DNA of 64,000 nt from the NCBI RefSeq assembly GCF_900108335.1, contig NZ_FNVT01000002.1, positions 425,610 through 489,609 on the forward strand. Reading direction: 5' to 3'. Numbering within the stretch: position 1 is the first letter of the stretch; each line of letters starts with the position of its first letter. Both the position numbers and the translations under genes were made by a program. Source of the DNA: Nonomuraea solani. GTDB lineage: Bacteria > Actinomycetota > Actinomycetes > Streptosporangiales > Streptosporangiaceae. Shown here one piece after another: positions 8,124-18,228 of the stretch. The notes beneath the pieces were generated by a model. That model made no database searches and was not told where the DNA came from. It was given only the letters and a program-made list of their open reading frames with translations.

Positions 8124-8888
8124 ATGGCGGGCTGGTACGACGGCGGCCGGCCGATCAAGGTCGAGGGCGGGCTCAAGGCGCGCTCGCAGCGCGGCAGCAT
8201 CGGCTCCACCTGGTGGTCGCGCCGGTTCATCGACATCCTGGAGCGCATCTGCGACAAGGGCCGCCTGTCGCGCGGCCGGGCCTACGCCCGTCAGGGCCAG
8301 GTGCTCTCCATCGACCTGGCCGCGGGTGAGGTCAGGGCGGCGGTGCAGGGGTCGCGGCGAGACCCGTACCGGATCGTGATCAGGGTCGAGGCGTACGGCG
8401 AGGCGCGCTGGAGCACCATCGAGGAGTCGATCGCGGCGCAGGCCGTCTACCGGGCCAAGCTCCTGGCGGGCGAGATGCCGACGGAGATCGAGGAGCTGTT
8501 CGCGGCGTTGGGGATCGACCTGTTCCCGCGCGATCTGGACATGGACTGCTCGTGTCCCGACTGGGGTTTTCCGTGCAAGCACCTGTCGGCCGTGCTCTAC
8601 CTGCTGGCCGAGTCGTTCGACGACGATCCGTTCCTGGTGCTGGCCTGGCGGGGGCGCACTCGCGAGCAACTGCTCGGCTCGCTGGCCGACGAGCCGGCGG
8701 CGGATCCGCTGGCGGTGGCGGACGTGCCGTTCGCGGACCGGCTGGCCGACTTCTACGCGCCGGGCGCCACCGCGCACCGCCCCGAACGGCGCCCGTCGGC
8801 CGCCGCTCCCGATCTGCTGCTGCGGGTCTTCCCGCCGCCCGGCGACCTCGCGCGCACGCTCGGCCCCGCCTACCGAAACCTGACGTGA
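8124..8888 (+). CDS. SWIM zinc-finger protein, SNF2 partner
   Basis: A 254-residue protein with a SWIM zinc finger CSCPDWGFPCKH near residue 139 (pattern CxC...CxH). The N-terminal part (STWWSRRFIDILE, GRLSRGRAYARQGQVLSIDL) is the typical lead-in of bacterial SWIM proteins encoded beside SNF2 helicases. SWIM domains bind DNA or proteins, so it probably works with the upstream helicase in chromosome maintenance; this is inferred from neighbourhood and family. The ATG is 2 bases after the helicase stop. The gene ends 4 bases before the convergent lipid kinase gene, leaving no room for an independent terminator. Confidence 0.9.
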   Translation: MAGWYDGGRPIKVEGGLKARSQRGSIGSTWWSRRFIDILERICDKGRLSRGRAYARQGQVLSIDLAAGEVRAAVQGSRRDPYRIVIRVEAYGEARWSTIEESIAAQAVYRAKLLAGEMPTEIEELFAALGIDLFPRDLDMDCSCPDWGFPCKHLSAVLYLLAESFDDDPFLVLAWRGRTREQLLGSLADEPAADPLAVADVPFADRLADFYAPGATAHRPERRPSAAAPDLLLRVFPPPGDLARTLGPAYRNLT

Positions 8889-8892
8889 ACGG

Positions 8893-9837
8893 TCAGCGGT
8901 CCTCGAAGGCGGCGGGGACCATGACGCGCACCCCGTTGGGGACCACGCGGAGCCTGATGGGGGTGCGCAACCGCACCTCGCCGTCCACGTCGGCGGCCAT
9001 CGGCGGGTCGGTCTCCAGCAGCATCTCCCTGCCCACCACGAACGGCCCGCCCGCCATGCTGCGCCAGCGGCCCGTGGTCGCCCTGATCAGGGTCTCGCCG
9101 AGCAGGCGCAGCTTCTTGCCCGAACCGAGCTGGTAGGCCACCAGCATGCCGTTGTCGATGCTGATGTCTCTGGCCACCTGCCAGCCGCCGTGGAAGCGGC
9201 CGTTGGCGATGTTGAGCTGGTGGGTGAGCAGCTCGTGGCGCTGGCCCTCCACCGTGATGTAGGCCCGGAACGGCCGGTGGCCCGGCAGGATCGTCAGGGC
9301 CGTCATCGGGTAGGCCGGGCGGCCCACGATGCGCTTGAGCCACGGCTTGACCTTGTGCGCCACCTCGACCGACACCCCGAAGCTGGCCAGGTTGGCGAAG
9401 GGCCGGTCGTCGGCCATGCCGAGGTCGATGTCGGCCACCTTGCCGGTGAGGAACACCCCGATCGCACCGGCCAGGTCGAGCGGGAGACCGAGGCTGCGGG
9501 CGAAGTTGTTGGTGGTGCCGAGCGGCAGCACGCCGAGCGCGACGTCGCGGTGGGCGACATGGCGCACGGCCGACGACAGCGTGCCGTCGCCGCCGCCCAC
9601 GATGAGCAGGTCGGGGTTGGTGGCCAGGGCCGTGTCGAGCAGGTCGCGCAGCCTCTTGGGGTTGTAGACCGACAATTCGACCAGCGGTTCGAAACCGAGG
9701 TTGTGAATGTGGTCGATGACCTCGAAGTAGTGCCGGCGGCCACGGCGCGAGCGAGTGTTCACCACCACCGCCACCCGGCGATCCCGCCGGATCGCCTCGG
9801 TGTGCTCGTCTTTGGTGCGCAGTTCGCTCATGGTCAT
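8893..9837 (-). CDS. diacylglycerol kinase family (lipid kinase) protein
   Basis: A protein of about 314 residues in the DAGK/YegS/sphingosine kinase superfamily. The N-terminal catalytic domain shows VAVVVNTRSRRG, the nucleotide-binding GGGDGTLSSAV near residue 80 and GTTNNFARSLG near 105. The C-terminal domain contains the conserved NIANGRFHGG block. Such enzymes phosphorylate lipids or lipid-like polyols. Start is uncertain: ATG at 9835-9837 or the ATG two codons on (9829-9831); neither has a clear ribosome site. A longer reading to 9951 would run into the upstream protease gene and has an atypical N-terminus, so I rejected it. Confidence 0.87.
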   Translation of the reverse strand: MTMSELRTKDEHTEAIRRDRRVAVVVNTRSRRGRRHYFEVIDHIHNLGFEPLVELSVYNPKRLRDLLDTALATNPDLLIVGGGDGTLSSAVRHVAHRDVALGVLPLGTTNNFARSLGLPLDLAGAIGVFLTGKVADIDLGMADDRPFANLASFGVSVEVAHKVKPWLKRIVGRPAYPMTALTILPGHRPFRAYITVEGQRHELLTHQLNIANGRFHGGWQVARDISIDNGMLVAYQLGSGKKLRLLGETLIRATTGRWRSMAGGPFVVGREMLLETDPPMAADVDGEVRLRTPIRLRVVPNGVRVMVPAAFEDR

Positions 9838-9913
9838 CAATCGTAGGTGCAGAAATAGCTGCCTGTATCCGCAAAGGCGGGGCCGCCGGGACGTCCCGGC
9901 GGCCCCGTTCGAC

Positions 9914-12658
9914 TCAGTTCTTCGGCGGGACCACGTCGACGACGGCCCCAAGGTTGTTGAGCAGCGGCTTCACCAGCTTGAACTCCACGCCCAGAGCCTT
10001 GCCCGCGTCACCGGGGTTACCGGTGCCGAGCACGGAGCCGGCGGCCACCTGGCCGTACAGGTTGGTGGCCGGGGTGCCGTTCTTGTTCACCACGCGGGTG
10101 GTGTAGGGCTGGTCGCCCTTGGACGGCACGACCACGGAGGCGTCGGCGTCGCGGTAGTAGAGCGTGCCGTCGATCACTTCGAGGCCCGGGTACCAGGTCT
10201 TGGCGTCGGTGAAGTCCGAGACGGCCCGGCCGCCGGGGAAGTCCGTGCAGTATTCACTGAACGGCTCATCCGGCGCCTCCAGGCATTCCCTGAACGGATA
10301 CGGACGGCCGAAGCCGAACGCGGCGTCCGAGGTCTGCACACGGCCCTGGAGGTTCTTGTTGAGCGTCGGGTCCTTCGCGGCCGCGGTCCCGGTCCGCCGG
10401 AGCGGGTCGTAGTGGGAGTCCACGACCAGCAGGCTGCCCTTCGGGCCGAGGCTCGGCGGGTTCCTGAGGGTGTCGGCGATGTTGTTGTTGATGTACGTCG
10501 AGTCGCGCAGCCACACCAGCAGGCCCGGCGCGTTGTAGGCCAGCTTCTGCACCTTCCACGCCCCGTCGCGGGAGTAGTCGGTGTCGTAGGCGTACTTCAG
10601 GCCCTGGTCGAACCCGTCGAAGTTGCGCCACTCGGCGAGGTAGAACCGGGAGATCTCCCGCTCGCCGTTGTTGCGGGTCCAGCCCTGGCCGGAGGTGTTG
10701 GTGAACGTGCCGCCGACGGCCACCCAGCCGTTGTCGCCGCCCTCGACGTCGTCGCTCCAGACGGCCGTGCCGCCGTTGGTGAGCTGGAAGTCGTCGGCGT
10801 GCCAGCCGCGCATCTGGAAGGCGGCGTCGGTGTTGTACGCCAGTCGCACCTTGACCGTCTTCCCGGCGAACGGCGTCAGGTTGACGTAGTCGTGCCGCCA
10901 GGCGCCGCCGGTGTCACCGGTGAGGCCGTACTTCTTGTCGCCGAACGTCTTGAGGTTCTTGTTCGGGTCCGGATAGTCGTCCGGCGTGGAGACCTCGTTG
11001 CCGGCCTCGTCGTAGACCTTCTGCTGGGCCCACGTCTCGCCGTTGTCGGTGGAGACCTCGACGAAGCCGTAGTCCCAGTCGGCCTCGATCTCGTAGTTGT
11101 TCCACATCCACAGCTTGAGGTCGCCACCGGCCGGGACGGCCAGGTCGCGGGTCAGCGAGAGGTTGGCCCAGTCCTGGTCCAGGCCGCTCCACCAGGCGTT
11201 CGAGCCGCTGTGGACGTCGATCATCTTCGACGGCTCGGAGGCCAGGTTGACCCGGATGCCGTCCTCGGTGTCCTTGGGCGTGCGCGAGGTCTGGCCGACC
11301 GTGACCCGCTGGGCGGCGTCACCGGGATCGAACGTCTTCGGGTTCGCCCAGCCGAGCACCCACTTGTCCCAGAGGCCCATATGGCTCGGCATCGACTGGA
11401 AGATCGGGCCCGAGTGCGAGCCGCTGGACATCAGGTCCCAGAAGTCCACGGCGGAGCTGGCCTGGCCCGAGGTGTCGTACAGGTCGGGCAGGCCGAGGTC
11501 GTGGCCGTACTCGTGGGCGAAGACGCCGACGCCGGAGTCCTCGGGCTGCACGATGTAGTTCGAGATCTTCTTGTCGGTGCCGGGGACCTTGTAGCCGCCG
11601 GCGACCGCGCTGGAGTGCGCCCAGATGGCGTAGGTGCCCTCGGCGCCGCCGTCGGAGGACTTGTCCTTGCCGGCGTGCACGAGCACCAGGTGGTCGATGA
11701 CGCCGTCGGGCTCGACGTGGTTGCCGTCGCCGTCGGAGTCGGAGATGTCCTCAAGGTCGTAGTCGGCCCACGGGAAGTTGGGCTGCGACTGCGCCAGGGT
11801 GTTGACCGTGTCGATGGCGAGTTGCTGGGCGCCGAGCTCGTTGTCCGGGTGGCCGGACATGTCCTGGGGCGCCGCGCCACAGGCGGCGGCGCCGTACCAG
11901 GCCTCGGAGTGCGGGACCTTGATCCAGCCGACGGCCGAGCCGGTGACGGAGTAGGCGCCCTTCGACATCTCCTCGTACATCTTCTTCATCGTGAAGCCGG
12001 AGATGTCGATGCCGGGCTTGCCGTCGCGCGGGTCCTTCAGGTCGGGGCGGACGCGCTCGGTGATGCCCGTGTCCGTGTAGAGCATCTTGTTGAAGTGCGC
12101 GGTGCTGAAGTCGTCGACCCAGAAGGAGTTGTTGTCCTTGTGCGGCAGCGTGGCCGGGTCGGGGATGTTGTTGTGCAGCGGGCCGTTCTTGAGCGTGCCC
12201 GGCGGCTCGGTCACGCAGTCGTTGCCGTCGCTGTCGGTCGTACGCGGCCGCCTGAAGCCCGAGAAGTCGTCGTTGGCCTGGTCGTTGAACTCGACCAAAA
12301 CCGTCAGGAGCTTGGCCGTGCGGGTCTGGTCGGCCTTCTTCATCCACTCGGCGGGGTTGCGGCCGGTCTTGACGGCCTGGGCCTCGCGGGCGGCCAGAAT
12401 GCGCCCTGCGGCCGGGTTTCCGCTGGTGAACTTCCGGTCGAACTTCTCCGCCTGCGTGAGCGAGCGGGCCTGCCCGTCGGTGACCTTGGGGTCGGCCGGG
12501 TCCTTCGCGTCGCGCGGGGGCGCGTAGTTGATGTAGAAGTCGGAGGCGGCGGGCTCGTAGTTCGCCACGGAGGACGCTTGAGCACCGGGCACGGACAGGG
12601 CGACGCCGAGGAGGGCGACCGCCGGAAGTGTTGCTAACAGGCGCTTTGTGCTGGGCAC
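9914..12658 (-). CDS. secreted immune inhibitor A (M6) metalloprotease
   Basis: A 914-residue exported peptidase of family M6. The GTG start at 12656-12658 has GAGAGG 6 bases upstream and gives a signal peptide (TKRLLATLPAVALLGVALSVPGAQA). A propeptide follows. The zinc-binding motif HEYGHDLGLPD lies at about residue 382, giving His382 and His386 as ligands and Glu383 as the catalytic base. Downstream are beta-rich MAM/jelly-roll-like segments (LWMWNNYEIEADWDYGFVEVS). Family members degrade extracellular and host proteins; here it is likely a nutrient-acquiring exoenzyme. It is transcribed alone, 77 bases upstream of the lipid kinase gene and after the frd operon on the same strand. Confidence 0.92.
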   Translation of the reverse strand: MPSTKRLLATLPAVALLGVALSVPGAQASSVANYEPAASDFYINYAPPRDAKDPADPKVTDGQARSLTQAEKFDRKFTSGNPAAGRILAAREAQAVKTGRNPAEWMKKADQTRTAKLLTVLVEFNDQANDDFSGFRRPRTTDSDGNDCVTEPPGTLKNGPLHNNIPDPATLPHKDNNSFWVDDFSTAHFNKMLYTDTGITERVRPDLKDPRDGKPGIDISGFTMKKMYEEMSKGAYSVTGSAVGWIKVPHSEAWYGAAACGAAPQDMSGHPDNELGAQQLAIDTVNTLAQSQPNFPWADYDLEDISDSDGDGNHVEPDGVIDHLVLVHAGKDKSSDGGAEGTYAIWAHSSAVAGGYKVPGTDKKISNYIVQPEDSGVGVFAHEYGHDLGLPDLYDTSGQASSAVDFWDLMSSGSHSGPIFQSMPSHMGLWDKWVLGWANPKTFDPGDAAQRVTVGQTSRTPKDTEDGIRVNLASEPSKMIDVHSGSNAWWSGLDQDWANLSLTRDLAVPAGGDLKLWMWNNYEIEADWDYGFVEVSTDNGETWAQQKVYDEAGNEVSTPDDYPDPNKNLKTFGDKKYGLTGDTGGAWRHDYVNLTPFAGKTVKVRLAYNTDAAFQMRGWHADDFQLTNGGTAVWSDDVEGGDNGWVAVGGTFTNTSGQGWTRNNGEREISRFYLAEWRNFDGFDQGLKYAYDTDYSRDGAWKVQKLAYNAPGLLVWLRDSTYINNNIADTLRNPPSLGPKGSLLVVDSHYDPLRRTGTAAAKDPTLNKNLQGRVQTSDAAFGFGRPYPFRECLEAPDEPFSEYCTDFPGGRAVSDFTDAKTWYPGLEVIDGTLYYRDADASVVVPSKGDQPYTTRVVNKNGTPATNLYGQVAAGSVLGTGNPGDAGKALGVEFKLVKPLLNNLGAVVDVVPPKN

Positions 12659-12717
12659 CAGGAACCCTCTCTGCCCGGGGTCGCCGGGCGCAATGGCCAT
12701 GGGGTATGCAATGCCGG

Positions 12718-12748
12718 ACGCTAGAGGCTGAGTAAAGGGGCCGTAAAG
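12718..12748 (-). promoter_or_regulatory. predicted promoter and direct repeat upstream of InhA protease
   Basis: On the minus strand TTTACG (12742-12747) and TAGCGT (12718-12723) are separated by 18 bases and form a plausible promoter about 50 bases upstream of the protease start. Two GTAAAG copies on the plus strand at 12732-12737 and 12743-12748 are spaced one helical turn (11 bases), as in direct-repeat sites of OmpR-type regulators. Confidence 0.4.
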
Positions 12749-12781
12749 TACGTTGTCGAAACGTGATCAAACCACGACATT

Positions 12782-13123
12782 TCAGAACATCAGTACTGCG
12801 GCGTAAATCCCGCCCGTTATGGCGGCCCCGTAACAGAGGATCGCGATCACCAGGTCGAACCTGGCGATGCCGAGCAGTTCCTCGCTGGTGTGACGGATCC
12901 GGTGCGCGGCGTGGAACAGGCACAGCACGACCACGACGAGCAGCGCCAGCCGTACGAGCACGTTGCCCAGCAGCCCCTGGAGGTGCCCGGCGGCCGGCCA
13001 GTCGAGCACGCCGAGCGGCATGAGCACCCCGAACAGCAGCACCAGCACCGGCAGCACGAGCGCCGCCACCACTCCCCCGCCGCTGAACAGCAGCCACAGG
13101 TACGGCTCCAGCGTGCGCTTCAC
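12782..13123 (-). CDS. frdD: fumarate reductase membrane anchor subunit D
   Basis: A 113-residue membrane protein with three hydrophobic helices (residues about 11-40, 52-75 and 88-110). It matches FrdD in length, topology and position as the last gene of frdABCD. Together with FrdC it anchors the FrdAB catalytic dimer and holds the quinone site; a histidine-containing segment (LFHAAHRIRH) lies near residue 72. The GTG at 13121-13123 overlaps the frdC stop by 4 bases. Confidence 0.82.
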   Translation of the reverse strand: MKRTLEPYLWLLFSGGGVVAALVLPVLVLLFGVLMPLGVLDWPAAGHLQGLLGNVLVRLALLVVVVLCLFHAAHRIRHTSEELLGIARFDLVIAILCYGAAITGGIYAAVLMF

Positions 13124-13521
13124 CGGAACCCCCGCAGGACGAAGAAGGCGATGACGGCCGAAACGGCCAGCCAGAGCGAGTGGTTGCCGCCCTGGATCAT
13201 CCAGGCGGGCAGCCGGTAGCCGTCGAGGCGCACCACGGTGGCCTTCGGCGCCAGGTTCAGGAACGTGATCGTGTGGAAGACGGTCGCGGCCAGCGCCACC
13301 ACGTTGACGGCGATCATCCAGGGCCGGGCGGCCAGGTCGGCGAAGCGCTCCAGGCTCCCGCCGAGCACCGCGTCGACCAGCATCAGCAGGAACACGATCG
13401 ACCAGGCCACGAAGACGCTGGTCAGCTCGCGCAGCACGAAGAGGGTGTAGGTGCGGGTGCGGGCGAACCACAGCGGGTCGCGCCGGGGCCGGTAGGCGGT
13501 GGCCCGATCGCCGGCCGTCAC
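13120..13521 (-). CDS. frdC: fumarate reductase membrane anchor subunit C
   Basis: A 133-residue three-helix membrane protein. The signature [23 protein letters not shown] near residue 16 matches the FrdC family (W...RYTLFMLREATAVFVA type), and a second helix contains the conserved [13 protein letters not shown] segment with a buried histidine. It pairs with FrdD in the quinone-reactive anchor. The GTG start (13519-13521) overlaps the stop of frdB, so translation is probably coupled. The family is the E. coli-type four-subunit fumarate reductase rather than the two-subunit SdhC/SdhD heme b type, so it probably lacks heme. Confidence 0.87.
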   Translation of the reverse strand: MTAGDRATAYRPRRDPLWFARTRTYTLFVLRELTSVFVAWSIVFLLMLVDAVLGGSLERFADLAARPWMIAVNVVALAATVFHTITFLNLAPKATVVRLDGYRLPAWMIQGGNHSLWLAVSAVIAFFVLRGFR

Positions 13522-14297
13522 CGCTTGCTCCCCTTGCTCCCCTTGCTCCACGGCAGCACCGAGCGCAGCGCGGCGGTCAGCTTGTAGCGCTGGATGGCCT
13601 CGGCCGGATCCACGTGCTTGGGGCAGACCCGGGTGCACTCTCCGACGAACGTGCACCCCCACACCGCCTCGTCGAGGTTGAGCACGTCGAACCGGTCGCC
13701 CATGTCGCGGGAGTCCAGGTTGTAGCGCTGGGCCAGCGCGATGGCGGCCGGGCCGAGGAAGTCGGGGTCGAGCACGTAGACCGGGCAGGCCGAGTAGCAG
13801 AGCAGGCAGTTGATGCACATGCTGTACTGCTTGTACGCCTCCAACTGCTCGGGCGTCTGGGCGTACTCGGTGGTCAGCGGCAGCTCCTCGCCCTCCCTGA
13901 TCAGCCAGGGCCGCACGGACGACAGCTTGCCCAGGAAGTCGTCGATGTCCACCACCAGGTCCCTGATGACCGGGAAGCCCTTCAGCGGCTCGATGCGCAC
14001 AGGCCCGTCGCCGTACTCGGTGAGGAAGGTGCCGCAGGTCAGCCTGGGCTCGCCGTTGACGGTCATGCCACACGAGCCGCACACGCCCATCCGGCACGAC
14101 CAGCGGTAGGACAGGCTGCCGTCGAGCTGGTCCTTGATGTAGTTGAGCCCGTCGAGCACCGCCCAGTCGGTCATGAGCGGCACGTCGTAGCCCTGGAGCA
14201 CCGGCTCGGTGTCCTCGCCGGGCCGATAGCGGGAGACCTCCACCCGGATCGTGCGCGTGCCCGCCGCCTGCCGTACCGCTTCGCTGGTGTCAGTCAC
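13518..14297 (-). CDS. frdB: fumarate reductase/succinate dehydrogenase iron-sulfur subunit
   Basis: A 259-residue protein carrying the three iron-sulfur clusters that pass electrons between FAD and quinone. The plant-type [2Fe-2S] ligands are in [15 protein letters not shown] near residue 68 with a further Cys at ~90. The ferredoxin-type ligands are in [14 protein letters not shown] near 156 and [11 protein letters not shown] near 216. The GTG start at 14295-14297 overlaps the end of frdA by 8 bases. The C-terminus ends in a short Lys/Gly/Ser repeat (KGSKGSK) not normally seen, and its stop overlaps the frdC start. Confidence 0.93.
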   Translation of the reverse strand: MTDTSEAVRQAAGTRTIRVEVSRYRPGEDTEPVLQGYDVPLMTDWAVLDGLNYIKDQLDGSLSYRWSCRMGVCGSCGMTVNGEPRLTCGTFLTEYGDGPVRIEPLKGFPVIRDLVVDIDDFLGKLSSVRPWLIREGEELPLTTEYAQTPEQLEAYKQYSMCINCLLCYSACPVYVLDPDFLGPAAIALAQRYNLDSRDMGDRFDVLNLDEAVWGCTFVGECTRVCPKHVDPAEAIQRYKLTAALRSVLPWSKGSKGSKR

Positions 14298-16023
14298 GGC
14301 CGTAAACCCTTTCTCCCGGAGGCCAGCGGGTGATCGTCACGGGCAGCAGCCCGACGGACGGCGTGCCGTCGGGTGCGCGGTGCACGAGCGAGTGCGCCAG
14401 GTAGGCGTCGTCGTCTCTGGCGGAGTAGTCGGTGCGCTGGTGCGCGCCGCGCGACTCCTGCCTGTTCAGCGCGCAGGCCACGATGGTCTGCGCGACCTCC
14501 AGCATGGTGTGCAGCTCCTGCAGGTTGATCAGCTCGGTGTTGAAGGTCGTGCTGTTGTCCTCGACCCGGGCCTCCTCGGCGCGCTCGCGCAGGTCCGCGA
14601 GCGTGTCGACGGCCTTGGTCAGCACGTCGCCCGTGCGGTAGATGCCGGCGGCCCCTTCGAGCGTGTGCTGCATCTGCTCGCGCAGGTCGGCGATGCGCTC
14701 ACCGTGCCTGCTGCCCTCGCGCGCGCGTTCCAATCGCCGCCGCTCGTCCTCCCCCTGACTGTGTACGGCGGCCGCCTCCGCCTCCCGGTGCGACGTGGCG
14801 AACGCGGCGGCGGCGATCCCGGCCCGGCGGCCGAAGACGAGGATCTCGGGCAGCGAGTTGGAGCCGAGCCGGTTGGCTCCGTTGATGCTCACACAGGCCG
14901 TCTCCCCGGCCGCGTACAGTCCCGCGATCGGGGTGGCGCCGTCGATGTCGGTGTGGACGCCGCCCATCATGTAGTGCACGACCGGGCGTACCGGGATGAG
15001 GTCGGTGGCCGGGTCGAGGTTCTGGTAGCTCCTGCACAGCTCGCGGACGAACGGGATGCGCGAGTCGATCTTGCGCTCACCGAGGTGGCGCAGGTCCAGA
15101 TAGACGACCGGCCCGTACGGGGTGTCCACGGTGCGGCCCTTGTGCTGCTCGTGCACGAACGCCTGGGAGAGCCGGTCGCGCGGGCCGAGCTCCATGCTGC
15201 GCAGCTTCGGCGTGGGTGTGGGCGTGCCGAGGTCGTAGTCCTGAAGGTAGCGGTAGCCGTCTTTGTTGATCAGCCAGCCGCCCTCCGCCCTGGCCGCCTC
15301 GGTGATGAGGATGCCGGTGAACGGCAGGCCGGTCGGATGGTATTGGACGAACTCCATGTCCTTCAGCGGCGCGCCCGCGCGGTAGGCCAGGGCCATGCCG
15401 TCGCCGGTCTTGATGGCGGCGTTCGTGGTGAAGGGGAAGACCTTGCCGCAGCCGCCGGTGGCCAGGATGACGGTCCTGGCCGGGATGGTCTCGATGCGGC
15501 CGGTCCTGATCTCGACGGCCACCACGCCGTGGACGCGGCCGTCGTCGACGACCAGCTTGGTGACGTACCACTCGTCGTACCTGATGACGTCCTGGTATTT
15601 CAGGGTGGTCTGGAAGAGCGTGTGCAGCAGGTGGAAGCCGGTCTTGTCGGCGGCGTACCAGGTGCGCATCTTCTTCATGCCGCCGAACGGGCGGACCGCG
15701 ACGCGGCCGTCGCTCTCGCGGCTCCACGGGCAGCCCCAGTGCTCCAACTGGATCAGCTCTTCGGGGGCCTCGGCCACGAACGCCTCGACCGCGTCCTGGT
15801 CGCAGAGCCAGTCGCCCCCGGAGACCGTGTCGTAGCAGTGCTCGTCGAGGGTGTCCCCGAGGCCGATCACCGCGGCGGCGCCGCCCTCGGCGGAGACGGT
15901 GTGGCTGCGCATCGGATAGACCTTCGACACGACCGCCACCTTGAGGGACGGGTCCGTCTCGGCGACCGCGATGGCCGCCCGCAGGCCCGCTCCGCCTCCT
16001 CCGACGATGAGCACATCGATCAT
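14290..16023 (-). CDS. frdA: fumarate reductase/succinate dehydrogenase flavoprotein subunit
   Basis: A 577-residue flavoprotein. The N-terminal dinucleotide-binding loop [14 protein letters not shown] is followed by the covalent-FAD site [10 protein letters not shown] (His near residue 45), a substrate-binding HYMMGGV block near 358, [12 protein letters not shown] near 390, and the C-terminal RTDYSARDD motif near 530. It interconverts succinate and fumarate with FrdB and the FrdCD anchor. Sequence alone does not decide the direction in vivo; four-subunit Frd systems often act as quinol:fumarate reductase, yet this window also encodes an aa3-type oxidase. The ATG lies 4 bases after the small Cys-protein gene. 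Confidence 0.93.
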   Translation of the reverse strand: MIDVLIVGGGGAGLRAAIAVAETDPSLKVAVVSKVYPMRSHTVSAEGGAAAVIGLGDTLDEHCYDTVSGGDWLCDQDAVEAFVAEAPEELIQLEHWGCPWSRESDGRVAVRPFGGMKKMRTWYAADKTGFHLLHTLFQTTLKYQDVIRYDEWYVTKLVVDDGRVHGVVAVEIRTGRIETIPARTVILATGGCGKVFPFTTNAAIKTGDGMALAYRAGAPLKDMEFVQYHPTGLPFTGILITEAARAEGGWLINKDGYRYLQDYDLGTPTPTPKLRSMELGPRDRLSQAFVHEQHKGRTVDTPYGPVVYLDLRHLGERKIDSRIPFVRELCRSYQNLDPATDLIPVRPVVHYMMGGVHTDIDGATPIAGLYAAGETACVSINGANRLGSNSLPEILVFGRRAGIAAAAFATSHREAEAAAVHSQGEDERRRLERAREGSRHGERIADLREQMQHTLEGAAGIYRTGDVLTKAVDTLADLRERAEEARVEDNSTTFNTELINLQELHTMLEVAQTIVACALNRQESRGAHQRTDYSARDDDAYLAHSLVHRAPDGTPSVGLLPVTITRWPPGERVYGRD

Positions 16024-16027
16024 TGAG

Positions 16028-16261
16028 TCACTTCCCGTGGTCGGGTTGTATCGGGTCCTTCACCCGCTTGCCGTCATGGCGGATGGCGGACAGGTGGATG
16101 CTTCCGTCGTGGTACTCGTGCCGGATCCGGCGGCAGCCGCACTCGAAGAACTGGTCCCGGATCACCAGGCCGTAGCCGTCGTCGTCGACGAGACGCTCAC
16201 CGCCGAACTTCTTGCCGCAGGGGGCCGTCTCGGGGTCGAAGGGAATCTTCGTGCCTGTCAT
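16028..16261 (-). CDS. 77-residue conserved-looking Cys protein heading the frd operon
   Basis: A small hydrophilic protein with three cysteines: one in [12 protein letters not shown] near residue 15 and a CGC pair near 42 ([17 protein letters not shown]). Histidines near 48 and 50 could add metal ligands. It has no signal peptide or membrane segment and I do not recognise a named family. It ends 4 bases before the frdA start, so it should be co-transcribed with frdABCD and could assist maturation or regulation of the complex; this rests on position only. Upstream, a 67-base gap separates it from the ctaD stop. Confidence 0.65.
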   Translation of the reverse strand: MTGTKIPFDPETAPCGKKFGGERLVDDDGYGLVIRDQFFECGCRRIRHEYHDGSIHLSAIRHDGKRVKDPIQPDHGK

Positions 16262-16328
16262 CGCCGATCTCCTTAGATGGGCGAAACGTCATCTCCACAC
16301 AAGCACCGCGATCACGTTCGGGAAAGGG

Positions 16329-18032
16329 TCAGCCGGGTTCGTCCTGGCGCGGGGGCACCTCGGCGGTCTCGTCCTGCTCGACCTTGGGGGTCTCGTCCGG
16401 CCGCTCGTGCGGATAGTGCAGGTCGAAGGCCGGCCGTTCGGAGCGGATCGGCGGCATGCGGGTGAAGTTGTGCCGCGGCGGCGGGCAGCTCGTGGCCCAC
16501 TCCAGCGAGTTGCCGTAGCCCCACGGGTCGTCGAGCGTGACCTTGGGCGCGCGCCTGGCGGTCTTGAAGACGTTGTAGAGGAAGGGCAGCGTCGAGGCGC
16601 CGAGCAGGAACGCGCCGACGGAGGAGATCTCGTTGAGCGTGGTGAAGCCGTCGGCCGCGCCGTAGTCGGCGTAACGCCGGGGCATGCCGATCTGGCCGAG
16701 GAAGTGCTGCACCAGGAACGTGGTGTGGAAGCCGATGAACAGCGTCCAGAAGTGCACCTTGCCGAGCCTGTCGTCGAGCAGCCGGCCGGTCATCTTCGGC
16801 CACCAGAAGTAGAAGCCGGAGAACATGGCGAACACGACGGTGCCGAAGACCACGTAGTGGAAGTGGGCGACGACGAAGTAGGTGTCGCTGATGTGGAAGT
16901 CGAGCGGCGGCGAGGCCAGGATGACCCCGGTGAGCCCGCCGAGCAGGAACGTCACCAGGAACCCGATCGCGAACAACATCGGCGTCTCGAAGCTCAGATG
17001 GCCCCGCCACATCGTGCCGATCCAGTTGAAGAACTTCACGCCCGTCGGCACCGCGATGAGGAACGTCATGAACGAGAAGAACGGCAGCAGCACCTGCCCG
17101 GTGGGGAACATGTGGTGCGCCCACACGGTCATCGACAGCCCGGCGATGGCGATGGTGGCGCCGATCAGGCTCATGTAGCCGAACAGCGGCTTGCGGCTGA
17201 ACACCGGGATGACCTCGGAGATGATCCCGAAGAACGGCAGCGCGATGATGTAGACCTCGGGATGGCCGAAGAACCAGAACAGGTGCTGCCAGAGCAGCGC
17301 GCCTCCGTTCTCCGACAGGAAGACCTGCGTGCCGAACTTGCGGTCGGACTCCAGCACCAGCAGCGCCGCGGCCAGCACCGGGAACGCCATCAGCACGAGC
17401 ATGCTGGTCAGCAGCACGTTCCAGGTGAACAGCGGCATCCGGAACATGGTCATGCCGGGTGCCCGCATGCCGATGATCGTGGTGATGAAGTTGACGGCGC
17501 CGAGGATCGTACCGAGGCCGGACAGCGCCAGCCCCATGATCCACAGATCGGCGCCGATCTGCGGCGAGAAGATCGACGACGACAGCGGCGTGTACGCGAA
17601 CCACCCGAAGTCGGCCGCGCCCCCCGGCGTGAAGAACCCGGCCACCACCATCAGCCCGCCGAACAGGAACAGCCAGTACGCCACCGCGTTCAGCCGCGGG
17701 AACGCCACGTCGGGCGCGCCGATCTGCAGCGGCATGACCACGTTCGCGAACCCGGCGAACAGCGGGGTGGCGAACAGCAGCAGCATGACCGTGCCGTGGA
17801 TGGTGAAGAGCTGGTTGTACTGCTGCTGGCTGACGATCTGGATGCCGGGCGCGGCCAGCTCGGCCCTGATGAGCATGGCCATGACCCCGGCCACGAGGAA
17901 GAACCCGAACGAGGTGATCAGGTAGAGGTAGCCGATGACCTTGTGGTCGGTCGTCGACATCCAGGACGCGATGACGGTCCCGGTACGGCGGCGCCTGACC
18001 TGCTCGATCGAGGTCTCTCGAACCGTCGTCAC
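16329..18032 (-). CDS. ctaD: cytochrome c oxidase subunit I
   Basis: A 567-residue heme-copper oxidase subunit I with twelve hydrophobic helices. Diagnostic blocks are WLFVFGG-type helices, [23 protein letters not shown] near residue 260 (CuB histidine and the cross-linked Tyr), THHMFPTG-like AHHMFPTGQ, and HFHYVVFGT with the heme histidines near 390. It is the catalytic core of aa3-type terminal oxidase. The GTG at 18030-18032 has a strong GGAGGGA ribosome site 6 bases upstream, which rules out the longer reading to 18083. No ctaC or ctaE lies nearby, so this is a stand-alone copy. A hydrophilic, charged tail of about 60 residues follows the last helix. Confidence 0.95.
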   Translation of the reverse strand: MTTVRETSIEQVRRRRTGTVIASWMSTTDHKVIGYLYLITSFGFFLVAGVMAMLIRAELAAPGIQIVSQQQYNQLFTIHGTVMLLLFATPLFAGFANVVMPLQIGAPDVAFPRLNAVAYWLFLFGGLMVVAGFFTPGGAADFGWFAYTPLSSSIFSPQIGADLWIMGLALSGLGTILGAVNFITTIIGMRAPGMTMFRMPLFTWNVLLTSMLVLMAFPVLAAALLVLESDRKFGTQVFLSENGGALLWQHLFWFFGHPEVYIIALPFFGIISEVIPVFSRKPLFGYMSLIGATIAIAGLSMTVWAHHMFPTGQVLLPFFSFMTFLIAVPTGVKFFNWIGTMWRGHLSFETPMLFAIGFLVTFLLGGLTGVILASPPLDFHISDTYFVVAHFHYVVFGTVVFAMFSGFYFWWPKMTGRLLDDRLGKVHFWTLFIGFHTTFLVQHFLGQIGMPRRYADYGAADGFTTLNEISSVGAFLLGASTLPFLYNVFKTARRAPKVTLDDPWGYGNSLEWATSCPPPRHNFTRMPPIRSERPAFDLHYPHERPDETPKVEQDETAEVPPRQDEPG

Positions 18033-18228
18033 GGCTGCTCCCTCCAGCGCGGAGTTTTGCCTGCCCCGATCTACCCATTCCACGCCAACGATCGCCGTGG
18101 GGGAAGCAGTTCTTTAACATTCACCGCCGAGAGCTTTGATCGGCGGCCTGTCCAGATTGCGGATGCTTACCTGTTCACCTGATGACATCTTCTATCCTTC
18201 GAACCGAACCGACTCGGAGGAGAAGCTC

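Noticed and set aside
9755..12637. 960-codon plus-strand frame opposite the InhA protease
   Set aside because: Val/Gly/Arg-rich low-information translation; the minus strand encodes a signal peptide and the M6 zinc motif.
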